From the NCBI GenBank assembly GCA_021741155.1, contig JAIOYP010000005.1, forward strand, positions 1 to 64,000: DNA of 64,000 nt, in the 5' to 3' direction. Made by a program: the position numbers and the translations under genes. Source of the stretch: Flavobacteriales bacterium (lineage in GTDB: Bacteria > Bacteroidota > Bacteroidia > UBA10329). The notes under the pieces are model-generated. The model ran no database searches, was not told where the DNA came from, and saw only the letters and a list, made by a program, of their open reading frames with translations. Below are positions 33,585 through 42,955 of this stretch, one piece after another. Each line of letters begins with the position of its first letter. Positions within the stretch are counted from its first letter, which is position 1.

Positions 33585-34544
33585 CTACTTGGTTACAACC
33601 CACTTCCGAGTAACAACCTTAGCACCGTTCTTCTCTAACGACACAGCATAAGCGCCAGAAGCAACCGAAGGCAATTGATAAAACCCAGCAGTGCTATTTA
33701 ATTGCTCAGAACTAATCAGTTTTCCATCCAAAGCAGTAACGGAAACGCTGTATTTCGCATCATCAAGCAATTGATAAGAAACTCGACTGTCCTTCTCCGT
33801 TGGATTTGGATATAAGTCAAACTGACCATCAAATGCCGCATCTTCCACCCCCAATGCGCTTGCAGGAAAGAAAACGTAATCAGCAAAATCATCCAAGAAT
33901 TGAACAGCCTGACCACTCTCCGAGTGTAGAATAAGCCCTGATGAAACGTCAACACTGGTAAATGCACGGGCATAATCAGCATAAACCACAATTTCGAGGT
34001 TACCGCCATTATCATTGGCTGCTGTCGTAATCCGTACTTGGTTGTAATTGGTATTACCCAATGCGTGTACCTCATAATTGAAAGCCGTGTTTGCTCCCGC
34101 ACCTCCTTCAATGGCAACAAAACGGTAGCCTGAAGACCAGCCCCAGTGCATAGACGGGTTTTGGGGAGCCAGCGGATGACCTGGAGGGTGAAGAGATGGA
34201 TCAGCGTTGTTAGTATCACGATCAACCCCGATATAAAAGTTGATGCCCTCTATGGTGGTTACTGCGTGGCTACCGAGGTCGAAATCGACATCGTTGCCAG
34301 CGTTTACCAGCAACCAAGTGTCTTCTACAGCAGTAGTCTGACCGCCATCATGAACAAGCTCAATTCCGGAAATATAGTACTGTAATCTGGTCACGTCAAA
34401 ATTGTAACCTCCAGGAGCGACTGCTTCTTGGTTAAAGGCAAAAGCAGCTTGATTAAGCCTGTGTTCTAAGTTAAGAACCACGTTTGTTTGCGCAGAGCCA
34501 GCAAAGGCAATTAGCACAAGTGTTGTTGTAAATAATGTTTTCAT
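33585..34544 (-). CDS. mbnP: MbnP-type copper-binding protein with T9SS sorting tail
   Basis: 319 aa. Signal peptide (LFTTTLVLIAFAGSAQ). The MbnP domain (about 20-240) has FDVTRLQYYISGIELV, the GVDRDTNNADPSLHPPGHPL segment and SMHWGWSSGYRFVAIEG with W134 and W136. In known MbnP proteins a Trp is converted to kynurenine by MbnH and takes part in copper binding; which Trp applies here cannot be read from sequence. The C-terminal ~85 residues (FDLYPNPTEKDSRVSYQLLD ... GAYAVSLEKNGAKVVTRKWV) are a T9SS sorting domain, so the protein should sit at the cell surface. It is the first gene of a five-gene operon with only short gaps or overlaps. Confidence 0.85.
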   Translation of the reverse strand: MKTLFTTTLVLIAFAGSAQTNVVLNLEHRLNQAAFAFNQEAVAPGGYNFDVTRLQYYISGIELVHDGGQTTAVEDTWLLVNAGNDVDFDLGSHAVTTIEGINFYIGVDRDTNNADPSLHPPGHPLAPQNPSMHWGWSSGYRFVAIEGGAGANTAFNYEVHALGNTNYNQVRITTAANDNGGNLEIVVYADYARAFTSVDVSSGLILHSESGQAVQFLDDFADYVFFPASALGVEDAAFDGQFDLYPNPTEKDSRVSYQLLDDAKYSVSVTALDGKLISSEQLNSTAGFYQLPSVASGAYAVSLEKNGAKVVTRKWVVTK

Positions 34545-34577
34545 GATTTATGTATTGAATTCGTTTAGAGGAAAATT

Positions 34578-34592
34578 AACCGAAAATCGGTT
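34578..34592 (-). other. Short hairpin in the leader of the mbnP operon
   Basis: AACCGA-AAA-TCGGTT forms a 6-bp stem 33 bp upstream of the mbnP start. A similar CCGAATTTTATCGAACCG sequence is adjacent. It may be a weak terminator after the preceding gene or an operator. No clear TAnnTTTG box is visible in the 74-bp gap. Confidence 0.3.
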
Positions 34593-34618
34593 CGATAAAA
34601 TTCGGCAAAAGCCAAATC

Positions 34619-35059
34619 TCAGATTCTCAAAACACAATTCAAACGAATAACAGGAACTCCTTTATCGGGAGGTCCTTTGTTCACAAACGCTAAACGAAAG
34701 TGATGATAATCTTCAGTAGAAATAGGCCTTACAATTTCCACGAAAAAGGATTGTGGAATGAAATCAAAATCTACAATCGATTGAGCAAAGACTGAAATTT
34801 TTTCAAATACGGACGAAAAATCGCAACAAGGCTTTTTATTGATGCCTTTTTTTCCAACAGGAGCATGGCAATCGTTTATCCTAAAAAACACTCGATCCAA
34901 GATGGAAACATCCTTGGCGCATCCCTTGTTGGCGATAAAAACAGAAGTTTCTGTTTGACGTCCTTTACAAAAGTGCTTGTTGATTAACAGCCCGAATGAA
35001 CTGAATAGTACGACACCCATAAGGAGTACGACAAAGCTATTTTTCAGAATTAAGCGCAA
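34619..35059 (-). CDS. HYC_CC_PP-type small membrane/secreted protein
   Basis: 146 aa starting at TTG 35059; the first in-frame ATG (35020) would cut into the membrane segment SFVVLLMGVVLFSSFGLLIN. Features: KHFCKGR, GCAKDV, DCHAP, KPCCDFSS and a C-terminal PPDKGVPVIRLN segment, matching the HYC ... CC ... PP pattern of a small Bacteroidota family that often accompanies metal-efflux genes. His and Cys clusters suggest periplasmic metal binding. A second member is at 46908, the other end of the island. Confidence 0.7.
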   Translation of the reverse strand: MRLILKNSFVVLLMGVVLFSSFGLLINKHFCKGRQTETSVFIANKGCAKDVSILDRVFFRINDCHAPVGKKGINKKPCCDFSSVFEKISVFAQSIVDFDFIPQSFFVEIVRPISTEDYHHFRLAFVNKGPPDKGVPVIRLNCVLRI

Positions 35060-35161
35060 AGAGAATTGACAGTTAGACTTGAAAGTTAATCAATCACCAA
35101 TAATACTGGCTTTTGAATATGAGGCATTGGCAATTTGACCGACACTTGACCTGCTGATAAT

Positions 35162-35851
35162 TTAAGCTCCAGCCATGGTTTGTGCCCAAGCCTTCAGTTT
35201 CTTGATGTCTCTAACGAGAACGCTGGTACGCGTGTAGTTGATAAGATCTGCTTTCTTCAATTGTCTCATTACTCCTGTTACTGACTGACGCGTTCGGTGT
35301 ATCATACACGCCATTTCGTGCTGAGATAAACCATGTTCAATAATGGTTTCATCTCCGACTTTCCGACCGAATTCTTCCGCCAATTCCATTATTAGGCTTA
35401 CAACCTGTTGCCTGATAAGGATAGTTGGGTGAACCAATGACAATCTTGAGATAACCTTATTGTAGCGCTCAGCCATTTGCTGAAACATGAAGCTTGAGAA
35501 CGCAGGGTTTTCCTGCATCAAATCTTTAACCAATTGCGCATTGATAGTTATTATCCTACAATTCCGTAAAGCTTCAGCAAACTCCACCTCATCAGGCGTA
35601 TTCACTATTGGCTGAAAGGATGCAATACGTCCATGCGGAACCACATCAAGGATGATTTCACGCATATCACCGAAATGGCGGCAAACCTTTACCCTGCCTT
35701 CAATAATGAAATGCATCCAATAAAGTCCTTTTGTTTCTGCATAAACGACTTCTCGCCTCATGAAACTGCGCACCTGCGAATTCTCTGATACCGCATCTTT
35801 TTGATGCTCCGTAAGGCAAGACCAAAAAGGGAGTTCTTTCAATTCAGTCAT
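35162..35851 (-). CDS. Crp/Fnr-family transcription regulator
   Basis: 229 aa. The N-terminal cyclic-nucleotide-binding-like fold (about 20-125: MHFIIEGRVKVCRHFGDMRE) is followed by a long helix and a C-terminal winged HTH (about 165-225: GLSQHEMACMIHRTRQSVTG). No FNR-type Cys cluster is visible (only single Cys in SCL, VCR, NCR, ACM), so it is not an Fe-S oxygen sensor. It overlaps the upstream membrane-protein gene by 8 bp and lies between the efflux genes and the mbnP operon, so it may regulate either. Confidence 0.88.
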   Translation of the reverse strand: MTELKELPFWSCLTEHQKDAVSENSQVRSFMRREVVYAETKGLYWMHFIIEGRVKVCRHFGDMREIILDVVPHGRIASFQPIVNTPDEVEFAEALRNCRIITINAQLVKDLMQENPAFSSFMFQQMAERYNKVISRLSLVHPTILIRQQVVSLIMELAEEFGRKVGDETIIEHGLSQHEMACMIHRTRQSVTGVMRQLKKADLINYTRTSVLVRDIKKLKAWAQTMAGA

Positions 35852-36128
35852 TCGTAGTTTCTAAATTCATCGACCTATTGTAAACAGAGGCGATCAACCA
35901 ACCTGAAAACCCCGAAATCGACACGGTCAAGAGAATTCCTAAAGCTGTTTGCGCAAGTGGAACCTCCATTCTGACTATTGTTTCGGTGTCAAATCCATGA
36001 AGTATGGAATTGAAGAACCAAACGGTGCCATCGTGCCCAAGAAACGCCATGAGTGCCATGCATCCGAGGTACATGACGATTCCTGTAGATGCGAAGGCAA
36101 TTCCGAGTTTAATAGATTGGATTTTCAT
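35844..36128 (-). CDS. Small two-helix membrane protein (DUF5676-like)
   Basis: 94 aa from the ATG at 36128; the longer frame to 36191 adds a hydrophilic, unlikely extension. Two membrane helices: LGIAFASTGIVMYLGCMALM and LAQTALGILLTVSISGFSGW. Such proteins are found next to copper and heavy-metal genes in Bacteroidota. The role is unknown. It sits between a heavy-metal-binding lipoprotein gene (17 bp) and the Crp/Fnr gene (8-bp overlap). Confidence 0.7.
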   Translation of the reverse strand: MKIQSIKLGIAFASTGIVMYLGCMALMAFLGHDGTVWFFNSILHGFDTETIVRMEVPLAQTALGILLTVSISGFSGWLIASVYNRSMNLETTND

Positions 36129-36145
36129 GATTGTTGTTTTAAGGT

Positions 36146-36421
36146 TTATTCGTTCGTTACTTCCACCATATCCATTCCGCATTTTGGACATTGACCTGCT
36201 TCGTCATAGGTTTTTCCATCCTCGCAATCCATTGGACAATGGTATTTTGCGTGCGCATGTTCTGCATGATGAGCTGTGGTATCTGATTGCATCTGATGGT
36301 GATCCCCGTCCATTACAGGTAGTTCTCCGTCTTGATGATTGGAGCCTCCGCATCCGATAAACGAAACGGTTGCTATCATCATAGAAAATACTGTTGTTGT
36401 TCTTAATACTTGCTTTTTCAT
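36146..36421 (-). CDS. Heavy-metal-binding domain lipoprotein
   Basis: 91 aa. The lipoprotein signal ends SFIGC (C24). A His/Met-rich linker (DGDHHQMQSD, HHAEHAHA) precedes one heavy-metal-binding domain (YHCPMDCEDGKTYDEAGQCP then KCGMDM). The CPM...CPxCGMD pattern recurs in the P-type ATPase, the CusB-like adaptor and another protein of this island. Probably a periplasmic copper/silver buffer or shuttle. It is 63 bp downstream of the P-type ATPase gene. Confidence 0.85.
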   Translation of the reverse strand: MKKQVLRTTTVFSMMIATVSFIGCGGSNHQDGELPVMDGDHHQMQSDTTAHHAEHAHAKYHCPMDCEDGKTYDEAGQCPKCGMDMVEVTNE

Positions 36422-36484
36422 TGTTCTTGTTTTTAGTTATTTATGATTGTTTTCGATGTTTATTTCAATTTACGGAAGGCTACC

Positions 36485-38989
36485 TCAAATCTTCACACTT
36501 CTCAATCGCAAAGAGTTCATAATCACAGAAACCGAACTGAAACTCATGGCCGTTGCGGCAATCATTGGCGAGAGTAGAAGCCCAAAAACAGGGAATAATA
36601 CGCCTGCCGCAATCGGAACTCCAAGCACATTGTAGATGAATGCGAAGAACAGGTTCTGCTTAATGTTCGTCATTACTTTATGGCTTAGGTTTTTGGCCTT
36701 TACTATTCCTAAAAGATCGCCCTTTACAAGAGTGATTTTGGCGCTTTCCATAGCTACATCAGTGCCTGTTCCCATGGCGATTCCAATATCAGATTGAGCC
36801 AATGCGGGCGAATCGTTTATGCCATCGCCAGCCATTGCAACCACTTTGCCTTTTGCTTGAAGTTCCTTGATGTAATTGAGCTTATCCTCAGGAAGGCATT
36901 CCGCCTTGTAATCCGTTAGACCCAATTCTTCGGCCACAGCCTTGGCCGTATTGCCATTATCGCCTGTAAGCATGATTACTTCCACACCCATCTCTATCAA
37001 TTGGGATATGGCGGTTCTGCTTGTGGGTTTTATGGCATCTGAAATGGCCACATAACCTTGCGCCACACCATCCACCGAAATGTAGGAAACGGTCTTTCCG
37101 AGCTTCTGCTCTGCAACCACTTTGGCTTTCAGATCATCCGAAATTGAAGCTTTTTCTTGCTCCATCAACTTGGCGTTTCCGAGCGAAACACGTTTGCCTT
37201 CTACCGTGCCAACCACACCTTTTCCAGAAACGCTTTCAAAATCCGCAACGCTTATCAATGTTGTTTTCTGCTCCTTGGCGTATTTGACAACAGCCTCAGC
37301 CAAAGGATGCTCGCTGTATTGATTGAGCGATGCAATCTGCTTTAGAATAGAGGCGGTTTGTCCCTCATTTACGGCAAACACCTTTTCTACCGATGGTTTC
37401 CCTTCGGTGATGGTGCCTGTTTTGTCGGTGATAAGCACATCAACCTTGTTCATCGCTTCCAACGCCTCAGCGTTTTTAATCAGCACTCCCGATTGAGCTC
37501 CTTTTCCCACGCCAACCATTACTGACATTGGCGTTGCAAGACCCAATGCACACGGACATGCAATGATGAGCACGGCTATCGCATTCACAAACCCATAAAC
37601 CATGGCATCTTCGCTCGGGTAGAAAGCCGCCCATGTTGCAAAAGTTGCGAGAGAAACCGCGATCACAATTGGCACAAAATATTTGGAAATTGTATCTGCC
37701 AATTTCTGAATGGGCGCTCGGGATCTGCTCGCATCATTAACCATCTTAATGATCTGTGCCAGCAAGGTTTCCGAACCTACTTTCTCGGCAACCATTACAA
37801 ACGACTTTGTTCCGTTTACAGTTCCAGAACTGACTTTATCATCAACCGATTTATCTACAGGAATTGGCTCGCCTGTAATCATAGACTCATCAACGTTACT
37901 TGAACCTTCAACCACGGTTCCATCCACGGGAATTTTGTCACCTGGTTTTACGCGCAAAAGGTCACCTTGCTTAATATCATGTATGGATATGACCTTGTCT
38001 TCTTTGCCGTCTTCAACAAGAATGGCCTCTGATGGAGCGAGTTTTAGCAATGCTTTGATTGCCCCACTGGTCTGGCTATGTGCTCGTGCTTCTAACAGTT
38101 GCCCTAACAGAACGAGCGTGAGAATGACAGCCGTAGCCTCAAAATACAAATGCACCGTTCCAGCATCGGTTTTGAATTCAGCAGGGAACACATCAGGAAA
38201 GATGAGCGCAAAAACGCTGAACACAAACGCGACACCCGTGCCCATTCCAACCAGCGTGAACATGTTCAAATTCCATGTGATGATGGATTTCCAAGCACGC
38301 TCAAAAAACATCCAACAGGTATAGAAAACGATGGGAAGCGTAAGAACGAATTGCACCCAATTCCAATAATTCTGGTCCATGAGTTTGAAAAGCGGGTTTC
38401 CAGGAAGAAGGTCGCTCATGGAAATGATGAAAACGGGAACGGCAAAGCCAATCGAAATTTTCATCTTCCGAAGCAGGTCTTGATAGGTTTTGTCTTCTGC
38501 GCTTTGCGATGGTTCTTTTGGTACCAGATCCATTCCGCAGATTGGGCAAGATCCAGGCCCATCCTTCACAACTTCTGGATGCATTGGGCATGTATATTCA
38601 GTTTTAACCGTTGCGGTCGGCTGTTCAATCAAATCCATTCCGCAGACGGGGCAATCGCCTGCTTTATCGTAGGTTTTTTCGCCCTCGCAGTGCATCGGGC
38701 AATAGAAGACACCATTGCCTTTCTCCTTCGGTTTTTGATGATGCTCGTGATGCGAATGAGTATCAACCTCGCCTTTCTCAGGCAAATCAATCGTGTAATG
38801 AAGCCCTGCATTGAGAAGCGTTTGCTGCAACTTCTCCAATGGAACGTGTGAAGTCATTTCCAAAACGGCCTCCGCCTTTTCCAGATCAATGGAAACATTG
38901 GTGATTTCTTCCAAGTTGCCAAGAGCGCCTTCCACGCTGGTTTGGCATCCCACGCAGGTCATTCCTGTTACTTTATATGTATGTTTCAT
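36485..38989 (-). CDS. copA: Copper-translocating P1B-type ATPase
   Basis: 834 aa from the ATG at 38989; the frame to 39016 adds nine residues before the HMA domain. Order: HMA domain with GMTCVGC (C12, C15); two heavy-metal-binding domains ([40 protein letters not shown]); eight-helix core with transport motif C478-P-C480; phosphorylation site D522 in [18 protein letters not shown]; and [23 protein letters not shown] with YN and MxxSS-type motifs in the last helices ([28 protein letters not shown]) fits Cu+ export. It pumps copper (or silver) from the cytoplasm to the periplasm, where the Cus-type exporter can take it on. Confidence 0.93.
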   Translation of the reverse strand: MKHTYKVTGMTCVGCQTSVEGALGNLEEITNVSIDLEKAEAVLEMTSHVPLEKLQQTLLNAGLHYTIDLPEKGEVDTHSHHEHHQKPKEKGNGVFYCPMHCEGEKTYDKAGDCPVCGMDLIEQPTATVKTEYTCPMHPEVVKDGPGSCPICGMDLVPKEPSQSAEDKTYQDLLRKMKISIGFAVPVFIISMSDLLPGNPLFKLMDQNYWNWVQFVLTLPIVFYTCWMFFERAWKSIITWNLNMFTLVGMGTGVAFVFSVFALIFPDVFPAEFKTDAGTVHLYFEATAVILTLVLLGQLLEARAHSQTSGAIKALLKLAPSEAILVEDGKEDKVISIHDIKQGDLLRVKPGDKIPVDGTVVEGSSNVDESMITGEPIPVDKSVDDKVSSGTVNGTKSFVMVAEKVGSETLLAQIIKMVNDASRSRAPIQKLADTISKYFVPIVIAVSLATFATWAAFYPSEDAMVYGFVNAIAVLIIACPCALGLATPMSVMVGVGKGAQSGVLIKNAEALEAMNKVDVLITDKTGTITEGKPSVEKVFAVNEGQTASILKQIASLNQYSEHPLAEAVVKYAKEQKTTLISVADFESVSGKGVVGTVEGKRVSLGNAKLMEQEKASISDDLKAKVVAEQKLGKTVSYISVDGVAQGYVAISDAIKPTSRTAISQLIEMGVEVIMLTGDNGNTAKAVAEELGLTDYKAECLPEDKLNYIKELQAKGKVVAMAGDGINDSPALAQSDIGIAMGTGTDVAMESAKITLVKGDLLGIVKAKNLSHKVMTNIKQNLFFAFIYNVLGVPIAAGVLFPVFGLLLSPMIAATAMSFSSVSVIMNSLRLRSVKI

Positions 38990-39079
38990 CGTGGCTATAT
39001 GATTGTTTATTAGCACATATAAAATTACATGGAGGTGTTTTTTTTGGCGTTATATGATTATTTGAAACTGTTGCACAAT

Positions 39080-39649
39080 TCATAGATTATCGAGCGAACG
39101 CCTTGAATTTGCCCCCATTTCGTTCTTGAAATAGCTCGGAGTAAGTCCTGTAACTTGTTTGAATTGACGACTTAGGTGGGAAACGCTACTGTAGCCCAAT
39201 CGAAACGCGATTTCGCTTAATGTTAACTCGTTATAGAAAAGCAACTCCTTTACTTTTTCAATTTTTAGTTGAATGAAATGGTGCTCGATTGTAACCCCTT
39301 CAACAGATGAAAAAATGCTGCTTAGGTAATTGTAATCGTACTTCAATTCGTTCTTTAGAAAATCAGAGATCTTTAGTTTCTCAGAATTCACATGGTGATC
39401 TCTTACGTGCTCCAACAACAGTGTTTTTATCCGTAGAATGAGCTGACTTGTTCTATCATCGAGTAATTGAAATCCAAACTTGGACAGCGCGACCTGAATG
39501 CTTTCAAGGTCGCTACTGCTCAAGGTTTCTTTCCCGAAGTCAACTTCACCAAGCGAAATGGCTACTGGATGAAATCCAATTTCATTCAATTCCTTTTCCA
39601 CTACAAAAATGCAACGGTCGCAGACCATATTCTTTACGTGAAGTTTCAT
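39080..39649 (-). CDS. AraC-family regulator with heavy-metal-like CxxC N terminus
   Basis: 189 aa. The C-terminal ~100 residues are an AraC-type double HTH (LTLSEIAFRLGYSSVSHLSR then QFKQVTGLTPSYFKN). The N-terminal ~70 residues (MKLHVKNMVCDRCIFVVEKE, with VAISLGEVDFG) look like an HMA-type ferredoxin fold with C10-x-x-C13, where copper chaperones bind Cu(I). I infer direct copper sensing. The gene sits between a heavy-metal-binding protein and the P-type ATPase and probably controls the cluster. Confidence 0.8.
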   Translation of the reverse strand: MKLHVKNMVCDRCIFVVEKELNEIGFHPVAISLGEVDFGKETLSSSDLESIQVALSKFGFQLLDDRTSQLILRIKTLLLEHVRDHHVNSEKLKISDFLKNELKYDYNYLSSIFSSVEGVTIEHHFIQLKIEKVKELLFYNELTLSEIAFRLGYSSVSHLSRQFKQVTGLTPSYFKNEMGANSRRSLDNL

Positions 39650-39683
39650 GGGTTAATCAGTTTAGGGTGTGTGTTAATATCGA

Positions 39684-40043
39684 TTAGTGCTTATGACCGC
39701 TATGGTCATCTTTCTTGCCTTCCTCTTTCTTCTCCACCAATGCCATTCCACACTTCGGACATTTACCTTCTTTTTCGTAAACCTTATCCCCTTCGCATTT
39801 CATAGGACAGTAGAAGGTTTTGGCCTCTGCTTTCACTTCATGCTTGGTTAGATCCATTCCGCATTCAGGGCAAGCTCCAGCTTCTTTGTAAACCTTGTCT
39901 CCTTCGCATTTCATGGGACAATCGTATGTTGCTTCTGACGCTTCCATTTTAGCGTGGTCATGCTCAGTTTTTTCCTGTGCTTGGATGTTTGCAATTCCGA
40001 AAAAACCGAAGGCAATTGCTGTGATAATGATTTTAGTTTTCAT
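39684..40043 (-). CDS. Secreted protein with two heavy-metal-binding domains
   Basis: 119 aa. Signal peptide (IIITAIAFGFFGIANIQAQ), a His-rich stretch (EKTEHDHAKM), then two tandem domains (YDCPMKCEGDKVYKEAGACP and FYCPMKCEGDKVYEKEGKCP, each followed by xCGM) and a His-rich tail (KKDDHSGHKH). Probably a periplasmic copper/silver-binding protein. It lies 35 bp downstream of the CusB-like gene and 34 bp upstream of the AraC gene. Confidence 0.85.
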   Translation of the reverse strand: MKTKIIITAIAFGFFGIANIQAQEKTEHDHAKMEASEATYDCPMKCEGDKVYKEAGACPECGMDLTKHEVKAEAKTFYCPMKCEGDKVYEKEGKCPKCGMALVEKKEEGKKDDHSGHKH

Positions 40044-40078
40044 TGTTTTTGTTTTGATTAGTTAGTGTTTGAATAGTA

Positions 40079-41701
40079 TTAGTCTTTGTTCGGTCTATCA
40101 TACTGACAACAGCCAGCCAAGTCATCATAGCTTGTTTTGGTGGCCTTATGTAGTTCGGTGTCATGTCCAACTCCAGCTACAGCTTTGCTAATGGCTGCTT
40201 TACTGGATTTATCAGCATTGAAATGTGCGGTCAATATTTTCGTTTCCTTATTCCAAACCGCGTGCTGAACCCCAGATACGTTTTGTGCGGCTTCTTCTAT
40301 GCGCTTCTTGCACATATCGCAATTTCCGTAAACTTTTAGTTTGGCCTCAGAAACGCCTGAAGTAGATTTCTGCCCTGCTGGCTTGTCTTCTTTCTTTCCG
40401 CCCATGTCCATACCACCATGATTATGACCAGTAGCAACCTTGCCACCAGTCGGGTTCATCATGCTTTTCTTTCCGGCCAGTTGAGCCGCTGCATCAATCT
40501 TGAATACACCGTTCACGGCAATTTCCTCACCTTCTTTCAATCCAGTTTTAACCACATAGAAATCACCTGCATCTTCTCCGAGAATAATCTCACGGTAGAT
40601 GAATGAATTGTGCTCGCGTTCTTGCAGTTTCACATAAACTACCGCCCGTTTCCCTGTCCACAAAACCGCAGATTTTGGCACCAGCAATTCAGCTTTGGAC
40701 ATGTTGAGTTTGGATGTAAGAATTCCATCGGCAAACATATCGGGCTTCAGCAATGCATTTGAATTACTTAGTTCTACCCTCACATAAGCCACCCGTGTTT
40801 TTGGATTGACAAAAGGGTCGATGAATGAAATGTTGCCTTTGAATTTTCGACCCGGAACCGATTGAACTTCGATACTAATCTGTTCTCCGAGCTTAATCCA
40901 CGGAAGGTCATTTTCGTATGCTTCAAACAGTACCCAAACGGTGCTAAGATCAACCAGATGGAACAACTGTTGTCCTTCTTTCACATAGTCGCCCTGTGCA
41001 ACGTTCAGTTGCATCACATAGCCGTTGTGATCAGATAGCACATCAAATTCCGTCTTGATCTCTTTCGTGCGTTCCAGCTCAGCAATCTGTTGGTCTGAAA
41101 GTTTCCATTGTTTGAGCTTAGTCCGTGCAGCATTTACAAATGCTGGGTTCGTTTCTTCGTCTTTCAGCACCTCAAAAAATTCCTTTTGAGCGGTTACCAA
41201 TTGTGGCGAATAGATGGAAGCTATCTTCTGACCTTTCGCCACTTTTTCTCCCGTAAAATTGACGTAGAGTTGTTCAATCCGCCCAGGAATATGAACGGTC
41301 TGGGATTGCTTTAGCCGTTCATCGGGTTTGATTTTACCAAGAAGTCTGATCTCTTTCTCGGGATCTTGTTTGGCTACCACCATCGTCTGTATTTCTGCCA
41401 ATTTCATGGCAGAAGCAGACATCGGAACCTCATCAGGAAGCGCACTTTCGCTATCCATAGAATTATTCAATGGAATGAGATCCATGCCGCAAATAGGGCA
41501 TTGCCCGGGTTTGTCTTGCTGAATTTGAGGGTGCATTGAGCAGGTCCATATTTCGGCCTGATGTCCCGAGTGATCTTCTGTCTTTGTGGAGGTTTGCTCG
41601 GCTCCGCCATTACCACCGAATATTAGCCATCCAAGGAGTAATCCCACTACCAGCATTGCTCCGCTGTAGAACAGTTGTCGTTTATTGATATTGAGTTTCA
41701 T
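40079..41701 (-). CDS. cusB: CusB-type RND efflux adaptor with metal-binding domains at both ends
   Basis: 540 aa. N-terminal membrane anchor (LFYSGAMLVVGLLLGWLIFG), a heavy-metal-binding domain (WTCSMHPQIQQDKPGQCPIC), then the HlyD-like core (GRIEQLYVNFTGEKVAKGQK; GYVMQLNVAQGDYVKEGQQL). A Met/His-rich linker (NHGGMDMGGKKEDK) leads to a C-terminal HMA-like domain (KVYGNCDMCKKRIEEAAQNV) and a GCCQYD end. The adaptor links the CusA-like pump to the outer-membrane channel and hands metal to the pump. It is 6 bp from the cusC gene. Confidence 0.92.
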   Translation of the reverse strand: MKLNINKRQLFYSGAMLVVGLLLGWLIFGGNGGAEQTSTKTEDHSGHQAEIWTCSMHPQIQQDKPGQCPICGMDLIPLNNSMDSESALPDEVPMSASAMKLAEIQTMVVAKQDPEKEIRLLGKIKPDERLKQSQTVHIPGRIEQLYVNFTGEKVAKGQKIASIYSPQLVTAQKEFFEVLKDEETNPAFVNAARTKLKQWKLSDQQIAELERTKEIKTEFDVLSDHNGYVMQLNVAQGDYVKEGQQLFHLVDLSTVWVLFEAYENDLPWIKLGEQISIEVQSVPGRKFKGNISFIDPFVNPKTRVAYVRVELSNSNALLKPDMFADGILTSKLNMSKAELLVPKSAVLWTGKRAVVYVKLQEREHNSFIYREIILGEDAGDFYVVKTGLKEGEEIAVNGVFKIDAAAQLAGKKSMMNPTGGKVATGHNHGGMDMGGKKEDKPAGQKSTSGVSEAKLKVYGNCDMCKKRIEEAAQNVSGVQHAVWNKETKILTAHFNADKSSKAAISKAVAGVGHDTELHKATKTSYDDLAGCCQYDRPNKD

Positions 41702-41707
41702 GTCTGT

Positions 41708-42955
41708 TTATTTACCAGTTAAATATTCTACGAAAGCAGTTGTGGCATTCTTGTCCGACCGCGCTTTATCTAATTCCAATGCGTATTTCAGTACCTTTTG
41801 TTCCATGCGTAATACCTCTTCAAAATTTTTCCCGTTGTTGGAATAATCTGTCATAAGGATGTTCAAGGATTTTTGTGCTCGTTTCAATTGCGCTCGATAC
41901 AGATTGATGCGTCTATCAGCATCGCTGTAATCGCGATAAGTAGCCTCAAATAATGAACTAAGCTGATTGACTTTTTCGGCCTGCTCGTAGCGAGCGGCCT
42001 CCATGTTTAAGGACGCTTCTTTCACCATGGCTTTGTACTTACTCCTGTAGATAGGAATGGTGATACCCACTTTTGGGAACGTGAGAATGTCTCGTCCGTT
42101 CTCATTGCCAGCCATAGCTGGATTGGGGTTTTTGTCTACAATCACATAATCCAACGCCACGGAGAAGGAAGGAAGCCCCATTTTTCGAGCAACCTTTTGC
42201 TCCTTATCAAAGGTCAATAGCTTATGTTCGAGTCGTTTGAGTTGATGATTTTGCGCTGCGATACTGTCCATAACCGAGGTTTTCGGAATACGCAACGGAT
42301 TATCCCAAAGCGTATCTGGAACCAAAACTTTAGCATCGTCCGCCACATCCAACAGATTATTGAATTTGACCTCCAATACTTCTTTGCTATCGCGTAGATA
42401 GGCTAGCTGATTTTCAAGATCGGCAACTTCCATGCTCACGCGCAGTTCATCCACAGCAGAACCCGTTCCTGCTTCAAAACGGACAAGCGCAAGCCGATTA
42501 AGCGTGTTGAGAATACTGATGTTCTCGTAAGTAATATCAATCGCCTTCTGAACGAAGTAGATGTTGAAATAGGCGGAACTGACATCGTAGTATAATCGCG
42601 ATTTCTCGTCCTCGAAAACTTCGTATTTCTGCTTGGCCATTTCTGTTGCGACATCTTTTTTCGCGCCCAGCGTTCCAAACCAAGGGAACATCTGTGCCGC
42701 AGAAAACATGGCACGTTGCGGCCCAACACGGGTTTCGGGTGGAAGAATAAAATATCCGAACATGACTGTAGGATCGGGCAATGCCCCAACCTGAGGTGCT
42801 TTTTCCAAGGCAGCCAAATACTCATTGAATTTGGCCTTCAATCCAGGATTGTTGTTGGCAGCTGTTACCAGATACCCGTCCAATTCAGCCTGCCCAAAAG
42901 CGGCAGAATGAACCAATATCAATATCAGCCCTAAGTAATAAACGGTCGTTTTCAT
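41708..42955 (-). CDS. cusC: CusC/TolC-family outer-membrane channel
   Basis: 415 aa from the ATG at 42955, which overlaps the cusA stop (ATGA); the frame to 42997 adds a basic extension without signal character. Signal peptide (YYLGLILILVHSAAFGQ). Two TolC-type repeats of long coiled helices follow, with MFSAAQMFPWFGTLGAKKDV and RFEAGTGSAVDELRVSMEV. It forms the outer-membrane exit duct of the tripartite copper/silver exporter. Confidence 0.9.
   Translation of the reverse strand: MKTTVYYLGLILILVHSAAFGQAELDGYLVTAANNNPGLKAKFNEYLAALEKAPQVGALPDPTVMFGYFILPPETRVGPQRAMFSAAQMFPWFGTLGAKKDVATEMAKQKYEVFEDEKSRLYYDVSSAYFNIYFVQKAIDITYENISILNTLNRLALVRFEAGTGSAVDELRVSMEVADLENQLAYLRDSKEVLEVKFNNLLDVADDAKVLVPDTLWDNPLRIPKTSVMDSIAAQNHQLKRLEHKLLTFDKEQKVARKMGLPSFSVALDYVIVDKNPNPAMAGNENGRDILTFPKVGITIPIYRSKYKAMVKEASLNMEAARYEQAEKVNQLSSLFEATYRDYSDADRRINLYRAQLKRAQKSLNILMTDYSNNGKNFEEVLRMEQKVLKYALELDKARSDKNATTAFVEYLTGK

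Noticed and set aside
29275..34544. Methanobactin precursor peptide near the MbnP/MbnH-type genes
   Set aside because: No short frame with a Cys-containing core and no MbnB/MbnC-like gene is seen, so this is not a methanobactin biosynthesis cluster.
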